Positions 11,022 to 19,813 of a stretch of DNA of 64,000 nt are shown piece after piece. Below the pieces are notes generated by a model. It saw nothing but the letters and a program-made list of their open reading frames with translations, ran no database searches and was not told the DNA's origin. Source of the DNA: Comamonas halotolerans (GTDB taxonomy: Bacteria > Pseudomonadota > Gammaproteobacteria > Burkholderiales > Burkholderiaceae_C); the NCBI RefSeq assembly GCF_030162935.1, contig NZ_JASAUZ010000034.1, positions 62,001 to 126,000 of the forward strand, in the 5' to 3' direction. The first letter of the stretch is position 1, and the number at the start of each line of letters is the position of its first letter. The translations under genes were made by a program, and so were the position numbers.

Positions 11022-11644
11022 CGAGACTCGTTGACGGTATGGCTGGCTAAGCGCATGTGCTGGTTTGCCGCTGACAACGGCAAACGCGGGCGTAGCTGAA
11101 GTTCTCGGATGCAGCGACTCAATTTTGTTGGCCGCTCAAGCACCTGTTTGGTTTGGCGCTCAGACAAACCACTTGGATGGTGCAATCGGTGCGGCAACTG
11201 TGTGGCATTACATAGTCAGTTCCAGACTTCAGCACACGATGCAGACGACAACTTGATCTGAATTTGCAGGTGCCTTACACATGCAGTTCATCAGGACTGC
11301 TCCTGCTGATGGATTCAACAGGGATCAAGTGTTTGGGCGTAGGCGAGAGGAAGTGCAGAAAGCATGAGGCTGTGCGCCGTCGCCAGTGCCGCTAGCATTG
11401 CTGCAATGCCAAGCGTGTGGCTGCGTTTTTGTGCAGGGCAATCCTCATGGCAGCATCCTTGGCAGATGCCTGCCATGTTGCCAGAACCACCTTTATCACC
11501 TCTCGGCCATGAAGCACAGGTCGCTTGTTTTTAAGCAGCCAATCATCCGGGACACTGACAGTGTTGAAGATACAGATGATTTGATTCACTTCAATATTAC
11601 TACTGACCATTCGCACAAATATACATGCTTTTTGGAGCCTACAT
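11022..11644. other. Gene-poor stretch, no supported gene
   Basis: Several overlapping open frames of up to about 200 residues on both strands here lack ribosome sites and family motifs. The base composition shifts from GC-rich to AT-rich near 11540. I see no tRNA, hairpin terminator or repeat. It may be eroded coding DNA. Confidence 0.5.
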
Positions 11645-12033
11645 ATGATTGAAGTTGATTCGGCGCCTTTTAGGCATCGACGGAGTTTTCTGCATGGTAG
11701 CCAGCCACTATGGAAGGCGTTCTGGTTGCTTTTTGTGGGGGGCACCTGCTACTGGGACTATTCCTGTTAATACTGATGTTTGGCTTGATTTCAGTACAAA
11801 CTGGGATATTTAATTTAAATGAGAAATTAGAATTGCTGTTTATATTTTTTGTCGCAGTATTGGTTTGTGGACTTTATTTTGTTTTCTGTACTCTCGCGGT
11901 TTGGCGCTGTGGTGCTCAACATCCATCACAACTTTGGCGTTGGGCTTCTCGAGGTATGCTATTGCCGTATGGGATGTTTTTCTGGGCGCAAGTTAGCGTG
12001 ATGGGTTTTTTTATTTTAGGTATTTATTTATGA
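11645..12033 (+). pseudogene. Small membrane protein gene with frameshift at a poly-G run
   Basis: ATG 11645 has GGAG 7 bases upstream and opens MIEVDSAPFRHRRSF, then SQPLWKAFWLLFVGG, but hits a stop about 60 bases later. The neighbouring frame continues with LLLGLFLLILMFGLISVQ and two further hydrophobic segments, ending at 12033. The frames join at a run of six G (about 11738-11743); one extra G would restore a single 129-residue protein with three membrane helices. Restored start and ribosome site are better than the internal ATG 11710. The region is AT-rich compared with its neighbours. Either a real frameshift mutation, phase variation at the G run, or a base-calling error. Function unknown. 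Confidence 0.65.
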
Positions 12034-12441
12034 TGCACTGAAGAGCAATATGTTGAATATGGCAATGGAAGTCGACAGTGTATTGCGTGGAATTGGAGTT
12101 AATTAGGCAAGGTTGGTGGATTTTAGTCAATAGCTTTCCTATAATCGACTACTTTGAGAATAAATTTTCCTCCGCTCTCTTCTAGGGAGCTGTCTGTAAT
12201 AGGTCTTGACACAGTAAGCTATCCAATAGTACATGCGTAGTTTGCTTCGTCATGTGGTCTGTTTCTTCGCCGCAACCACGGATAATTGCGAAAAATTTTT
12301 CTCCTTTTTTTGCTGTAAGACGTTCCCAACAGGTAATGCCAGTGCAGAGCATGTAGCTTCGGCTGGGCCTTGAAAAGAGATGGGGGAACCTTCATTGTGT
12401 GACTGACTCAGATTCGCTTTCCCTTATTTTTGGAACACTGC
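12034..12441. other. Non-coding, AT-rich intergenic region
   Basis: No frame of useful length, no tRNA and no clear hairpin. It presumably contains the promoter of the TerB/DUF697 gene. The 12100-12310 part is markedly AT-rich. Confidence 0.55.
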
Positions 12442-13509
12442 ATGACACACGATGAAATTCGAGCCACTCTGACCCTGTGTTTGCTGGCATCGTTTGCCGA
12501 CGGCGAAAAACATGATCGTGAACGCGAGCAGATTCGCCAAGTGGCAGAGGGCCTGGCAGGTGATCAGTCCATTAATCTGCCAGGCCTGTACCAGGATGTT
12601 TTGCTGCGGCGCGTGAATATGGAGTCTGCAGTGGCGCAGCTGCAAAGCGCAGAATCTCGTCAGCTGGCCTATGAAATGTCAGTGTGTGTGTGCGACGCAG
12701 ACGGGAATACCAGCCCGAAAGAGGAGTCGTTCTTAACGCAGCTGCGACAGGCGCTGGCGCAGGGCTCGGGGACAGCAGCTTCGCCAGCAACAAACGCGGC
12801 CATTACGACTGCACCCGTGGATGTTGCATATACCCAGTTTGATGCGCAGGCCCATGCCGTGGCTGATGCACCCGTGCAGGTGGCTGATGCGCCGGAAGCG
12901 GTGGTTCATCTGCCAGCAGATGCCAATGTGCCCCATCCGCAGGCTGTCGATAGCTTGCCCCAGACTGCAGCACAGCAGCGCTCAGGCACATTGTCTGTGC
13001 AGGAGATGGACAGCAAGATCTTGAAGGTATCCATCCTGAACGGTGCCATTGAATTGCTGCCCGAGAATTTGTCTACGCTGGCCATCATTCCGCTGCAGAT
13101 GCGTCTGGTTTACCAAATCGGTCAAAGCTATGGCTATGAACTGGACCGTGGCCACATCAAAGATTTGCTGGCAACTCTGGGGGTGGGGCTGACATCGCAG
13201 TACCTGGAGGAGGCTGGGCGCAAATTGCTGGGTGGTTTGCTCGGCAAGTTGGGGGGAGGGTTGTTAGGAGGGCTGGGGAAACAGGCTGTGAGCAGTGGCA
13301 TGAGCTTTGCCAGCACCTATGCTTTGGGCCATGTGGCCAACCAGTACTACGCAGGTGGGCGTATTTTGAGCACTGACATGCTCAAGGATGCCTATCAACA
13401 CGTGATGCAGGATGGGCGTCAACTGCAGGCGCGTTATATGCCTCAGATACAGGAGACTGCAAGAGGCTTGAACACTGCAAAAATCCTGTCCATGGTGCGC
13501 GGTGGCTGA
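12442..13509 (+). CDS. TerB-like N-domain plus DUF697 C-domain protein
   Basis: A 355-residue protein of two parts. Residues about 1-110 look like a TerB/tellurite-resistance helical domain (LCLLASFADGEKHDREREQ; CDADGNTSPKEESFL, with acidic pairs typical of the metal-binding fold). Residues about 115-185 are an Ala/Pro/Val-rich low-complexity linker with repeated VADAPVQVADAPE units. Residues about 190-345 are DUF697, the C-terminal domain of YcjF-like proteins: SKILKVSILNGAIELLPE, IPLQMRLVYQIGQ, a Gly-rich amphipathic helix (LLGGLLGKLGGGLLGGLG) and YALGHVANQYYAGG. Membrane association is likely. Start taken at ATG 12442 (MTHDEIRATL) rather than 12430. It stands alone. Stress or envelope role is only inference. 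Confidence 0.85.
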   Translation: MTHDEIRATLTLCLLASFADGEKHDREREQIRQVAEGLAGDQSINLPGLYQDVLLRRVNMESAVAQLQSAESRQLAYEMSVCVCDADGNTSPKEESFLTQLRQALAQGSGTAASPATNAAITTAPVDVAYTQFDAQAHAVADAPVQVADAPEAVVHLPADANVPHPQAVDSLPQTAAQQRSGTLSVQEMDSKILKVSILNGAIELLPENLSTLAIIPLQMRLVYQIGQSYGYELDRGHIKDLLATLGVGLTSQYLEEAGRKLLGGLLGKLGGGLLGGLGKQAVSSGMSFASTYALGHVANQYYAGGRILSTDMLKDAYQHVMQDGRQLQARYMPQIQETARGLNTAKILSMVRGG

Positions 13510-13627
13510 AACATAGGTTGGTAGCTGATGTCTTGTGTGCCGACATGAAGCCATCCTGCTTCTAGATGACGTGCACGGCTTCTTGGATGTGCCCTATAGA
13601 GTGCGCTACCTTGCCAGGAGAATTGCC

Positions 13628-14035
13628 ATGCCAACTTCTAGTTCCCGGCCTTTTCAACGCACATGGCGCATGGTGCGTCTGGCGATTGTAGGGTTGGGAG
13701 TGTTCTTGCCTTATCTGGCGGGCGATGCTGCGGGATATTGGCATTACGGCCTCACTGCGAATCTTTTCTTATTCGCCCTTGGGGCCGTTTTGTGGCTGCC
13801 TTTGCTGGGGTTGACTTGGTTGTACCGTTTCCCTCATGCCATGTGGCCCTCCTGCATTCTGGGGCTGGGGTTTGCGTTGTGGTCGCATGCGAGTGTGGAT
13901 CGCGTGTCAGATGTGCAAAACGGCCTGGCCGTGGTCTGGATTCCTTTAATGGCGCTTGTGCCTGCCGCTGTGGGTGCGCTGATGGGCTGGGGGCTGGATA
14001 TCCGTGCTCGCCGTAAAGCGGCACTTGTGGCTTAG
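13628..14035 (+). CDS. Small membrane protein, unknown
   Basis: A 135-residue protein with four hydrophobic segments: about residues 14-32 (VRLAIVGLGVFLPYLAG), 40-60 (ANLFLFALGAVLWLPLLGL), 72-86 and 100-122. It has a basic N-terminus (SSSRPFQRTWRM) and C-terminus (RARRKAAL). ATG 13628 has AGGAGAA 6 bases upstream, which decides the start. It lies 118 bases after the DUF697 gene on the same strand. No family recognised. Confidence 0.7.
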   Translation: MPTSSSRPFQRTWRMVRLAIVGLGVFLPYLAGDAAGYWHYGLTANLFLFALGAVLWLPLLGLTWLYRFPHAMWPSCILGLGFALWSHASVDRVSDVQNGLAVVWIPLMALVPAAVGALMGWGLDIRARRKAALVA

Positions 14036-14223
14036 CGCTGAGAGTGCTGTGAACATGTGAGCTGACGTAAATGCTCTACGCTCATGGGCTAGCTGCATCT
14101 AAGATGTGCGCGGGATTTTGCTTGGCAGATTTCGCGCCAGTGCGCAGCGCGCTCCATGGGTACAGCTGTTGCTGCGTGAGAAGCATGCGCTGAGGTGCGC
14201 ATCGATTTCAAAGAAAAAGGACT

Positions 14224-14835
14224 ATGGCAGCAGAGGGTAAAAGAGGTTGGCAGCGCTGGTTTTGGCAGCATGATGCCACTGGCGGACAAAAATGGGTCAT
14301 CAGTTGCATGGTGGTGACTATGTTGGGTGCCATGGTGCCCATGCTGTTTGTGCGTAGCTTTGTGCCGAGTGCGCGCTGGCAGCAAGTGTCCTGGGTGGTG
14401 GTGGCGCTGCTTACGCTGGGCGCATTGCTGGGCATGTGGTATTTCTACCGCAAGGGGCAATGGGCTCCTTCTGGTCCATGGCTGGGAGCAGGGCCGGTCA
14501 AGCGCGTGCTGCTGGGTGTGGGCAGCATAGCTTTCATGGTCTTGATTTTCTGGATGAATGTGGCGCAGACTTTGCCGATTGTGATCACCAAGCTATGGTC
14601 GGTACAAGTGCAGGAGCCTGCCATGGTGAAAACCTACAGGAGTTCTGGGCGCTACAGTTGCCGCTATCAACTCAAGGTGGAAGACATCCGCTATATGTTC
14701 TTTGAGTTCTGCATTGACAGTGAAAGCTATGACGAGTTGCCGTCCGAACCCATGCCGGCGTTGCTGCAGGTGCAGCGGAGTTTTTTTGGGAAAGATGTGG
14801 TTAGCTTGCGCCTTGCAGTTCCAAAGTCGCAATGA
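14224..14835 (+). CDS. Membrane protein with C-terminal soluble domain, unknown
   Basis: A 203-residue protein with three membrane segments near residues 25-45 (VISCMVVTMLGAMVPMLFV), 57-75 (VSWVVVALLTLGALLGMWYF) and 92-115 (VLLGVGSIAFMVLIFWMN). A C-terminal domain of about 90 residues follows, probably outside the membrane, containing a pair of Cys residues (YSCRYQ and FEFCID). ATG 14224 follows an A/G-rich tract (AAAGAAAAAGG) acting as a ribosome site. There are 188 and 296 bases of non-coding DNA before and after it. No family recognised. Confidence 0.7.
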   Translation: MAAEGKRGWQRWFWQHDATGGQKWVISCMVVTMLGAMVPMLFVRSFVPSARWQQVSWVVVALLTLGALLGMWYFYRKGQWAPSGPWLGAGPVKRVLLGVGSIAFMVLIFWMNVAQTLPIVITKLWSVQVQEPAMVKTYRSSGRYSCRYQLKVEDIRYMFFEFCIDSESYDELPSEPMPALLQVQRSFFGKDVVSLRLAVPKSQ

Positions 14836-15131
14836 GTGTGTATGAGCGCGGGGCAGGAGTCTGGCAGAAGCTGGTTGCCTGTTACAGCCAGGGCATTGCG
14901 ACGTAGCTGGTTGCGCCAAGTCAAAGCGGGAGTGTGCGTGCAACAGCGTGCTTGGGTAGTGGTATGAGGCTGAGTGCAGTCTTGTGGCAGTGCGCAGTGA
15001 GAGAGCGCGCTTTGGAGGCTTTGGCAAGGTGCTAGATCAAGCTTTGGTGAGCTTGTCGCGATGACTGGTAAAGCGCAAAGATGTACAGATAATGAAGGCG
15101 TTACATCTTGTTATTGGCCCTGGATCTTCCC

Positions 15132-15815
15132 ATGCATTTGCGTTTTCTTGCCCCTTTGCACTTTTGCTTCAAAACCGTGCTGAACGTAGCGCTGCTGTCA
15201 GTTGTGCTTGGGCAAGCAGCCTATGCGCAACAGGGAAAAAACATTTCTCAAGCTGAACTGCAGGCTCGGTTGCTGGAGGCGAAATCAAGTCCTGAACTTG
15301 AGCAAAAACTTTACGTACTGGGTAAAAAAGTGGCTGCAGTGTGTGTCAATTGCCACGGAAACCAGAACGGTCAAGCGATTTTGGAGGTGCCTTATCTGGA
15401 TGGCCAAAATCCTGCTTATCTGGTGGAACAAATCCGCCAGTTTTCACAAGGCCTGCGCAAAAATGAGTTCATGGAAGGTATCTTGAGAGCCATGAATCGT
15501 GATGAGATGGTCGGGATGGTGCTTTTCTATGAAAAGGAGCAGCCGCCTTCACGCGCTCCCAAAGATGCCGCGCTGCATGCCAAGGGCAAGGCCTATTACG
15601 AGCGTATCTGCTTTAACTGCCATGGCGCAGATGGCCGTGGCAATGAGCGGCTGCCGCGCATTGCAGGACAGCACGCAGGGTATGTAGATCTCACACTGAA
15701 GCGCTATCGCGACGGCAGTAGCGTACGTTCCGATCCGAACATGGCTTTTGTCACCAAGGTCATGAATGACCAGGATATTCGTGCGGTGGCCAGCTATCTG
15801 GAAAGCATGCCGTAA
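15132..15815 (+). CDS. Dihaem cytochrome c (c4-like)
   Basis: A 227-residue periplasmic electron carrier. An N-terminal signal (KTVLNVALLSVVLGQAAYAQ) ends near residue 33. Two c-haem sites follow: CVNCH near residue 73, in VAAVCVNCHGNQNG, and CFNCH near residue 160, in ICFNCHGADGRGNERLP. Distal Met ligands are likely in the FMEGILRAM segment for haem 1 and the SDPNMAFV segment for haem 2. The repeated plan fits cytochrome c4, which passes electrons to terminal oxidases. ATG 15132 is preferred: an in-frame TTG at 15108 adds residues without benefit. A perfect hairpin follows the stop. Confidence 0.9.
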   Translation: MHLRFLAPLHFCFKTVLNVALLSVVLGQAAYAQQGKNISQAELQARLLEAKSSPELEQKLYVLGKKVAAVCVNCHGNQNGQAILEVPYLDGQNPAYLVEQIRQFSQGLRKNEFMEGILRAMNRDEMVGMVLFYEKEQPPSRAPKDAALHAKGKAYYERICFNCHGADGRGNERLPRIAGQHAGYVDLTLKRYRDGSSVRSDPNMAFVTKVMNDQDIRAVASYLESMP

Positions 15816-15830
15816 TGCTTTGCTTTCCCG

Positions 15831-15873
15831 ACAACAAGCCCCTGCAAGACATCAGTGCGCAGGGGCTTGTTGT
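15831..15873 (+). terminator. Terminator after cytochrome c gene
   Basis: Perfect 14-base inverted repeat (ACAACAAGCCCCTG with CAGGGGCTTGTTGT) with a 15-base loop, between the cytochrome and murI. T-run is short, so efficiency is uncertain. Confidence 0.75.
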
Positions 15874-15953
15874 TTATGGGACTGCATAGCCGGTCAGCAC
15901 AAGCGCATACTTGCCTCTTTGGCACCTCTTCTTGCGAGACCTTTTTTCCCATC

Positions 15954-16826
15954 ATGACTTTGGCGACTTCGGCAATTGGCGTTTTTGACAGCGGTATTGG
16001 AGGTTTGAGCGTGCTGCAAGCACTGCGCCACGAATTGCCATATGAAAACTTCGTCTATCTGGCAGACAGCGGCAATGCACCTTATGGTGAGCGTGGCGAT
16101 GCATTTGTGGCGGAGCGTACCCATGCCATTGCGCAGCACCTGACCAAGCAGCATGACATCAAAGCGTTGGTGATCGCTTGCAATACCGCTACAGCGGCAG
16201 CGGTGGAATCCTTACGTGTTGCCATGCCACAGTTGCCATTGATAGGCGTTGAGCCAGCGATCAAACCGGCTGCTGCCTCCAGCCAAACCCATCATGTGGG
16301 GGTGATTGCCACGCGCGGAACTGTGGAGAGTCGTCGCTTCAAAAAACTGCAGGCTGATTATGGTCAGCATGTGCACTTTCATGTGCAGGCCTGTGATGGC
16401 TTGGCGCGTGCAATTGAGCAAAGCACCCAGCAGCAGGTACAGACCATCGCAGATGGCTCAGAAATTGAAACACTGTGCAAACGTTACCTGTCTGCTTTGG
16501 GCGCCTTCGGTTTAAAGACAGGGGAGATGGATACGCTGGTGCTGGGGTGCACGCATTACATCTTTATCAAGGAGGAACTGCGCGCAATTCTGGGGCCGGA
16601 TGTGCAGCTCATAGACACTGGGGCTGCTGTAGCGCGGCAGACGCGACGCTTGCTGGACAAGGCGCAGATGCTATCCCCACCAGAGTCTATGAATGCGCCG
16701 ACCGGCGCCTATGCGCAGGCTGCGCAAATCCGCTTGATGACAACAGGCGCTTTGTCAGCACTGCAAGCAGCGGCGTGGCGCTGGTTGGATGTACCCGGCA
16801 GTTGTTGTAGCGAGGTGAAGGTCTAA
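15954..16826 (+). CDS. murI: Glutamate racemase
   Basis: MurI interconverts L- and D-glutamate to supply D-glutamate for peptidoglycan. The 290-residue protein shows the family's N-terminal GVFDSGIGGLSVLQAL (residues 8-23) and YLADSGNAPYGER. The two catalytic cysteines are in IACNTATAAAV (near residue 77) and LGCTHYIFI (near 198). The ATG at 15954 (MTLATSAIG) is chosen because family similarity starts there; upstream in-frame ATGs would begin inside the terminator hairpin. It appears to be a single-gene unit. Confidence 0.96.
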   Translation: MTLATSAIGVFDSGIGGLSVLQALRHELPYENFVYLADSGNAPYGERGDAFVAERTHAIAQHLTKQHDIKALVIACNTATAAAVESLRVAMPQLPLIGVEPAIKPAAASSQTHHVGVIATRGTVESRRFKKLQADYGQHVHFHVQACDGLARAIEQSTQQQVQTIADGSEIETLCKRYLSALGAFGLKTGEMDTLVLGCTHYIFIKEELRAILGPDVQLIDTGAAVARQTRRLLDKAQMLSPPESMNAPTGAYAQAAQIRLMTTGALSALQAAAWRWLDVPGSCCSEVKV

Positions 16827-16925
16827 GAGCCAGAGGAGTTTCATTCGCTCCATGTGGCGTGCAGTGTCAGTGTTCCCAGCTTGGCAGAAGGCTGCATCGG
16901 GTGTGCAGGGTCAGATTCATCACAG

Positions 16926-17381
16926 TCAATCCATTGCTGCCGTGAGCGGACGGTGTGCCACTACTTCTTTCATCACCAAGGTGGATGTCATGCGGTGCAT
17001 GCCTGGCAGGGCTGTCAGCCGCTCGTCGTAAAAGCGCTGAAATGCGGGCAAGTCACGCGCGACCACGTGAAGCAAATAGTCAGGCTCGCCAAATAGGCGC
17101 TGGGCTTGCACCACGTTTTCCAGTAACGCCACAGCTTCCTCGAACTCCGCTACGGCTTTGCTGCCAGTGAGTGTGACAAAGACCAGTGCCGCAAACTCCA
17201 GCCCAAGGGCTGAGGCATCCAGTTGTGCCCGATAACCACGAATGACGCCAGACTCTTCCAGCGCCCGCACCCGGCGGTGGCAGGGGGAGACGCTCAGACC
17301 TACGCGTTCGGACAGTTCGGTCACTGTTAAACGCCCGTCATTTTCTAGTTCGGCAAGAATTTTTCGATCCAAGGCATTCAT
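16926..17381 (-). CDS. Lrp/AsnC-family transcriptional regulator
   Basis: A 151-residue regulator: N-terminal winged helix (MNALDRKILAELENDGRL; TELSERVGLSVSPCHRRV recognition helix) and a C-terminal RAM ligand-sensing domain (LEFAALVFVTL; FGEPDYLLHVVARDLPAF). Members sense amino acids. The ATG at 17381 has GAGGG upstream. It is divergent from a LysE-type exporter gene 121 bases away, the classic arrangement in which the Lrp protein activates export when an amino acid builds up. Its own regulation is likely from the same region. Confidence 0.95.
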   Translation of the reverse strand: MNALDRKILAELENDGRLTVTELSERVGLSVSPCHRRVRALEESGVIRGYRAQLDASALGLEFAALVFVTLTGSKAVAEFEEAVALLENVVQAQRLFGEPDYLLHVVARDLPAFQRFYDERLTALPGMHRMTSTLVMKEVVAHRPLTAAMD

Positions 17382-17502
17382 GGGGTGGATTTTCCCTCAA
17401 TTGGGATTTTTTGAGGGATTTATTGGAAGCACATTCTCTGGTGCTCTTCATATCCTTGCTGCATATTCAAAACCATGTGGGTGTGTGGTGTCAGTGTCTG
17501 CA

Positions 17503-18123
17503 ATGGCTGCTTTTTGGGTTGTTTCTTTGTTATTGGTGATTACGCCGGGTGCTGATTGGGCGTATGCCATTTCGGCGGGGCTGAGAGGACGCTCCAAAGT
17601 GGCACCTGCAGTTTCTGGGCTCGCGCTCGGAGCCATATTGGCCACTTTGGCAGTTGCAGCAGGTGTTGGAGCCGTAGTCGCCGAGCATCCGATGGTGCTA
17701 ACGGTTATCACAGGGCTGGGGGCTGGGTATTTGCTGTGGCTGGGAATTTCCATGCTACTTCGTCCTTCAGAGGCTGGTGTTGCGCAGGGGCAGACTGGCG
17801 ATACGCCTTGGCACTGGCTGGCGAAAGGTGCCTTTGTGAGTGGTATGAACCCCAAACAACTGTTGCTGTTGCTGGCGTTGCTGCCCCAGTTCGTGCAACA
17901 CACTGCACAGTGGCCTGTGAATGTGCAAATTGTGGTTTTAGGTGTGTTGCATGCCGCAAGTTGTGCGGTTGTCTATATGGGGGTGGGGTTGGGTTCGCGG
18001 CATGTATTGGGCGCACGACCTACTGCAGCCCAGTGGGTTTCACGGCTGTCGGGAGTATTGATGGTAGGTATCGCCATCATGCTGCTGGCGGAACGCATTT
18101 TGCAAACAGCACCAGTTGTGTAA
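17503..18123 (+). CDS. LysE-family amino-acid exporter
   Basis: A 206-residue inner-membrane exporter with about six helices. The N-terminal motif FWVVSLLLVITPGADWAYA (residues 3-21, with the conserved PGAD) and the GMNPKQLLLLLALLPQF segment near residue 124 are LysE/RhtB signatures. Substrate is probably an amino acid or derivative. Start chosen at ATG 17503 (MAAFWVV); in-frame GTGs a few codons upstream are possible and no ribosome site is clear. The divergent Lrp-type gene is its probable regulator. Confidence 0.92.
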   Translation: MAAFWVVSLLLVITPGADWAYAISAGLRGRSKVAPAVSGLALGAILATLAVAAGVGAVVAEHPMVLTVITGLGAGYLLWLGISMLLRPSEAGVAQGQTGDTPWHWLAKGAFVSGMNPKQLLLLLALLPQFVQHTAQWPVNVQIVVLGVLHAASCAVVYMGVGLGSRHVLGARPTAAQWVSRLSGVLMVGIAIMLLAERILQTAPVV

Positions 18124-18198
18124 GCTGGTGTTGTATCCAATGCAGCACCTACAAAAAGTCACCGGTCTCCTGAGCGCTAATGGTAGGCACAATGATGG

Positions 18199-19008
18199 TC
18201 ACTGGGGTTTCACTCCCGGCAGAAATTCAATGCCCGTGCGCTCCACCAGCTCCGCATAGCTGATGGGCTTGGTCACTTTTGCATTGTCCTGGTTGGGTTG
18301 CCAGTGCGCCCAGGCGCGGTTGGTGGTGGCGTCATACACCAGTTTGTACAAATAGGCAGGTACAGCCACCTGGTTGCTGCCTATGGTGACTGGATTGGTC
18401 TCATACACCGGGCCGGTGATGATGAACACATCCCCTTTGGCGCGGCCCGCATAAAGGCGTGTGTCGTTTTCAATGCGAGCCCAGGGGCCGCCGTTTTGCT
18501 TGATGGACTGGGGAACCATATTTGCCAGGGAAAAACTTTGTGCCATGGCTGTGGAGTTGGGCATGTCTGCGGCGGGAGCCATATGGCCACGTGAATAGCC
18601 TGAGCGCTTGTAGTCACTCAGCTCTGCACGCTCGGTGCTGGGCAAGCGGGCATCGGCATAGAACTTGTCGCTGCGCTTTTCATCGGCATCGGCGACCAAA
18701 GCACGGTTCATGCGCTGGGCAACAAACATGGGGGTGCGTGTGTTGCCATTGTGCATGATGGCAAAAGCCTCAAAACACAGGTCTCGGAGCTTGGCTTGTG
18801 GTGCGACTGCAGGTGGTTGCCCTGCTGCAAAAAACTGTCGGCAATCCTGGAAAGCTGCGTGTGCTGAGGCGGTGCTTGCCGCATTGCTTGCTGGCGCGGC
18901 CGTGGGTTTGGGAGATGCATTGCCCAAGCAAGCCGAGAGCAACGCTGCACCTACGATGGATGCTGCTACAGCGCGTGCACTGCGCGCTGAGAACTTTTGA
19001 AAAATCAC
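18199..19008 (-). CDS. DNA/RNA non-specific endonuclease, lipoprotein
   Basis: A 269-residue ββα-Me nuclease of the NucA/endonuclease G family. The catalytic segment reads YSRGHMAPAADM near residue 140, with the general-base His and the RGH core; the usual first D of DRGH is replaced by S. The downstream Asn that helps hold Mg2+ fits in SLANMVPQ. The N-terminus is a lipoprotein signal ending LLSACLG (Cys near residue 27), so the mature protein is probably anchored in the periplasm or outer membrane. GTG 19008 has AAGGG 6 bases upstream and is preferred to an in-frame TTG at 19023. Role may be nucleic-acid scavenging. No inhibitor gene is adjacent. Confidence 0.9.
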   Translation of the reverse strand: MIFQKFSARSARAVAASIVGAALLSACLGNASPKPTAAPASNAASTASAHAAFQDCRQFFAAGQPPAVAPQAKLRDLCFEAFAIMHNGNTRTPMFVAQRMNRALVADADEKRSDKFYADARLPSTERAELSDYKRSGYSRGHMAPAADMPNSTAMAQSFSLANMVPQSIKQNGGPWARIENDTRLYAGRAKGDVFIITGPVYETNPVTIGSNQVAVPAYLYKLVYDATTNRAWAHWQPNQDNAKVTKPISYAELVERTGIEFLPGVKPQ

Positions 19009-19168
19009 TGGAATCCCTTGCAACCTTTAAGGTTGATGTTCACAAATCAATAGCAGGGATTGGAGCAGCTTTTGAGTAAAAGTTCCGATGAACGGTTATC
19101 TCTTCATGCATCTACACAGCGCACTGCCCCCTGAGGCAGACATGAAGTGCATGTCTGTGTTTCAGTTG

Positions 19169-19603
19169 TCAGTTGTCGTCCATGCTGGCACTCCAGCGGT
19201 CATTCCACTGGTTGCGTGCGCGTTCAATATGGCGACGGTCCCTCTTGCTGGGACGTCCATCGTGTTGTAAAGCAATGGTGCTGGCCGGCTCTGGCGCAAG
19301 GCGGCGTTGTTCCGCCAGTTGCTCGCGCAGTGCCACACTGTCGGCGGTTTCTTGGTAAAGCTGCTGCGCCGTAGGGGCTGGCCCGCGAATGGCGCTCAAG
19401 CCAAGCACTTTGACGGTTTTGGGCACATCGCCTTGGCGCAGGGCAATAGTGTCTCCTACGCGAACTTCGCGTGATGCCTTGGCTGACGCTGCATTGACGG
19501 TCACCCTGTTTTTGTTGATTTGCTCCACTGCCAAGCTGCGAGTCTTGTAAAAGCGGGCAGCCCACAGCCATTTATCCAGTCGCATGGAAGAAATATCACT
19601 CAT
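19169..19603 (-). CDS. hslR: Ribosome-associated heat-shock protein Hsp15 (S4 domain)
   Basis: Hsp15 binds 50S subunits carrying a stuck peptidyl-tRNA. The 144-residue protein has the S4 RNA-binding domain at residues 7-70 (MRLDKWLWAARFYKTRSLA; KASREVRVGDTIAL) and the family's basic C-terminal motif GRPSKRDRR near residue 125. The start at ATG 19603 (MSDISSMRLD) is chosen by similarity; ATG 19609 is two codons earlier and neither has a strong ribosome site. It stands between the nuclease and the divergent tctBA pair. Confidence 0.92.
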   Translation of the reverse strand: MSDISSMRLDKWLWAARFYKTRSLAVEQINKNRVTVNAASAKASREVRVGDTIALRQGDVPKTVKVLGLSAIRGPAPTAQQLYQETADSVALREQLAEQRRLAPEPASTIALQHDGRPSKRDRRHIERARNQWNDRWSASMDDN

Positions 19604-19813
19604 GTACATATTTTGCTTGATGCGCAAACGATGGGTATTCCATCGCGCTGCCTGGCGCAAAAATGCGGGTTTTTACCGACTGCAGATGTGCCGATGAACG
19701 GGATGATGCGGCTTGCCAAACAAGCTTGATCCTGCGCAGAACAGCACCTGGCAGCCGGTGGCAGCCTTTGTGTTGGCTGACTTGGCAACACAATCACAAA
19801 GAAGGTGCGAGAC

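Noticed and set aside
11386-11652. An 88-codon plus-strand frame in the gene-poor patch
   Set aside because: No ribosome site or motif, and it overlaps an equally long minus frame; codon use looks random.
11738-11745. Programmed ribosomal frameshifting at the G run
   Set aside because: The run lacks a slippery heptamer and no downstream pseudoknot or stem is evident.
11710-12033. ATG 11710 as an intact membrane-protein start
   Set aside because: No ribosome site, and upstream frame 11645 carries the proper start and a matching amphipathic lead; the frameshift model explains both.
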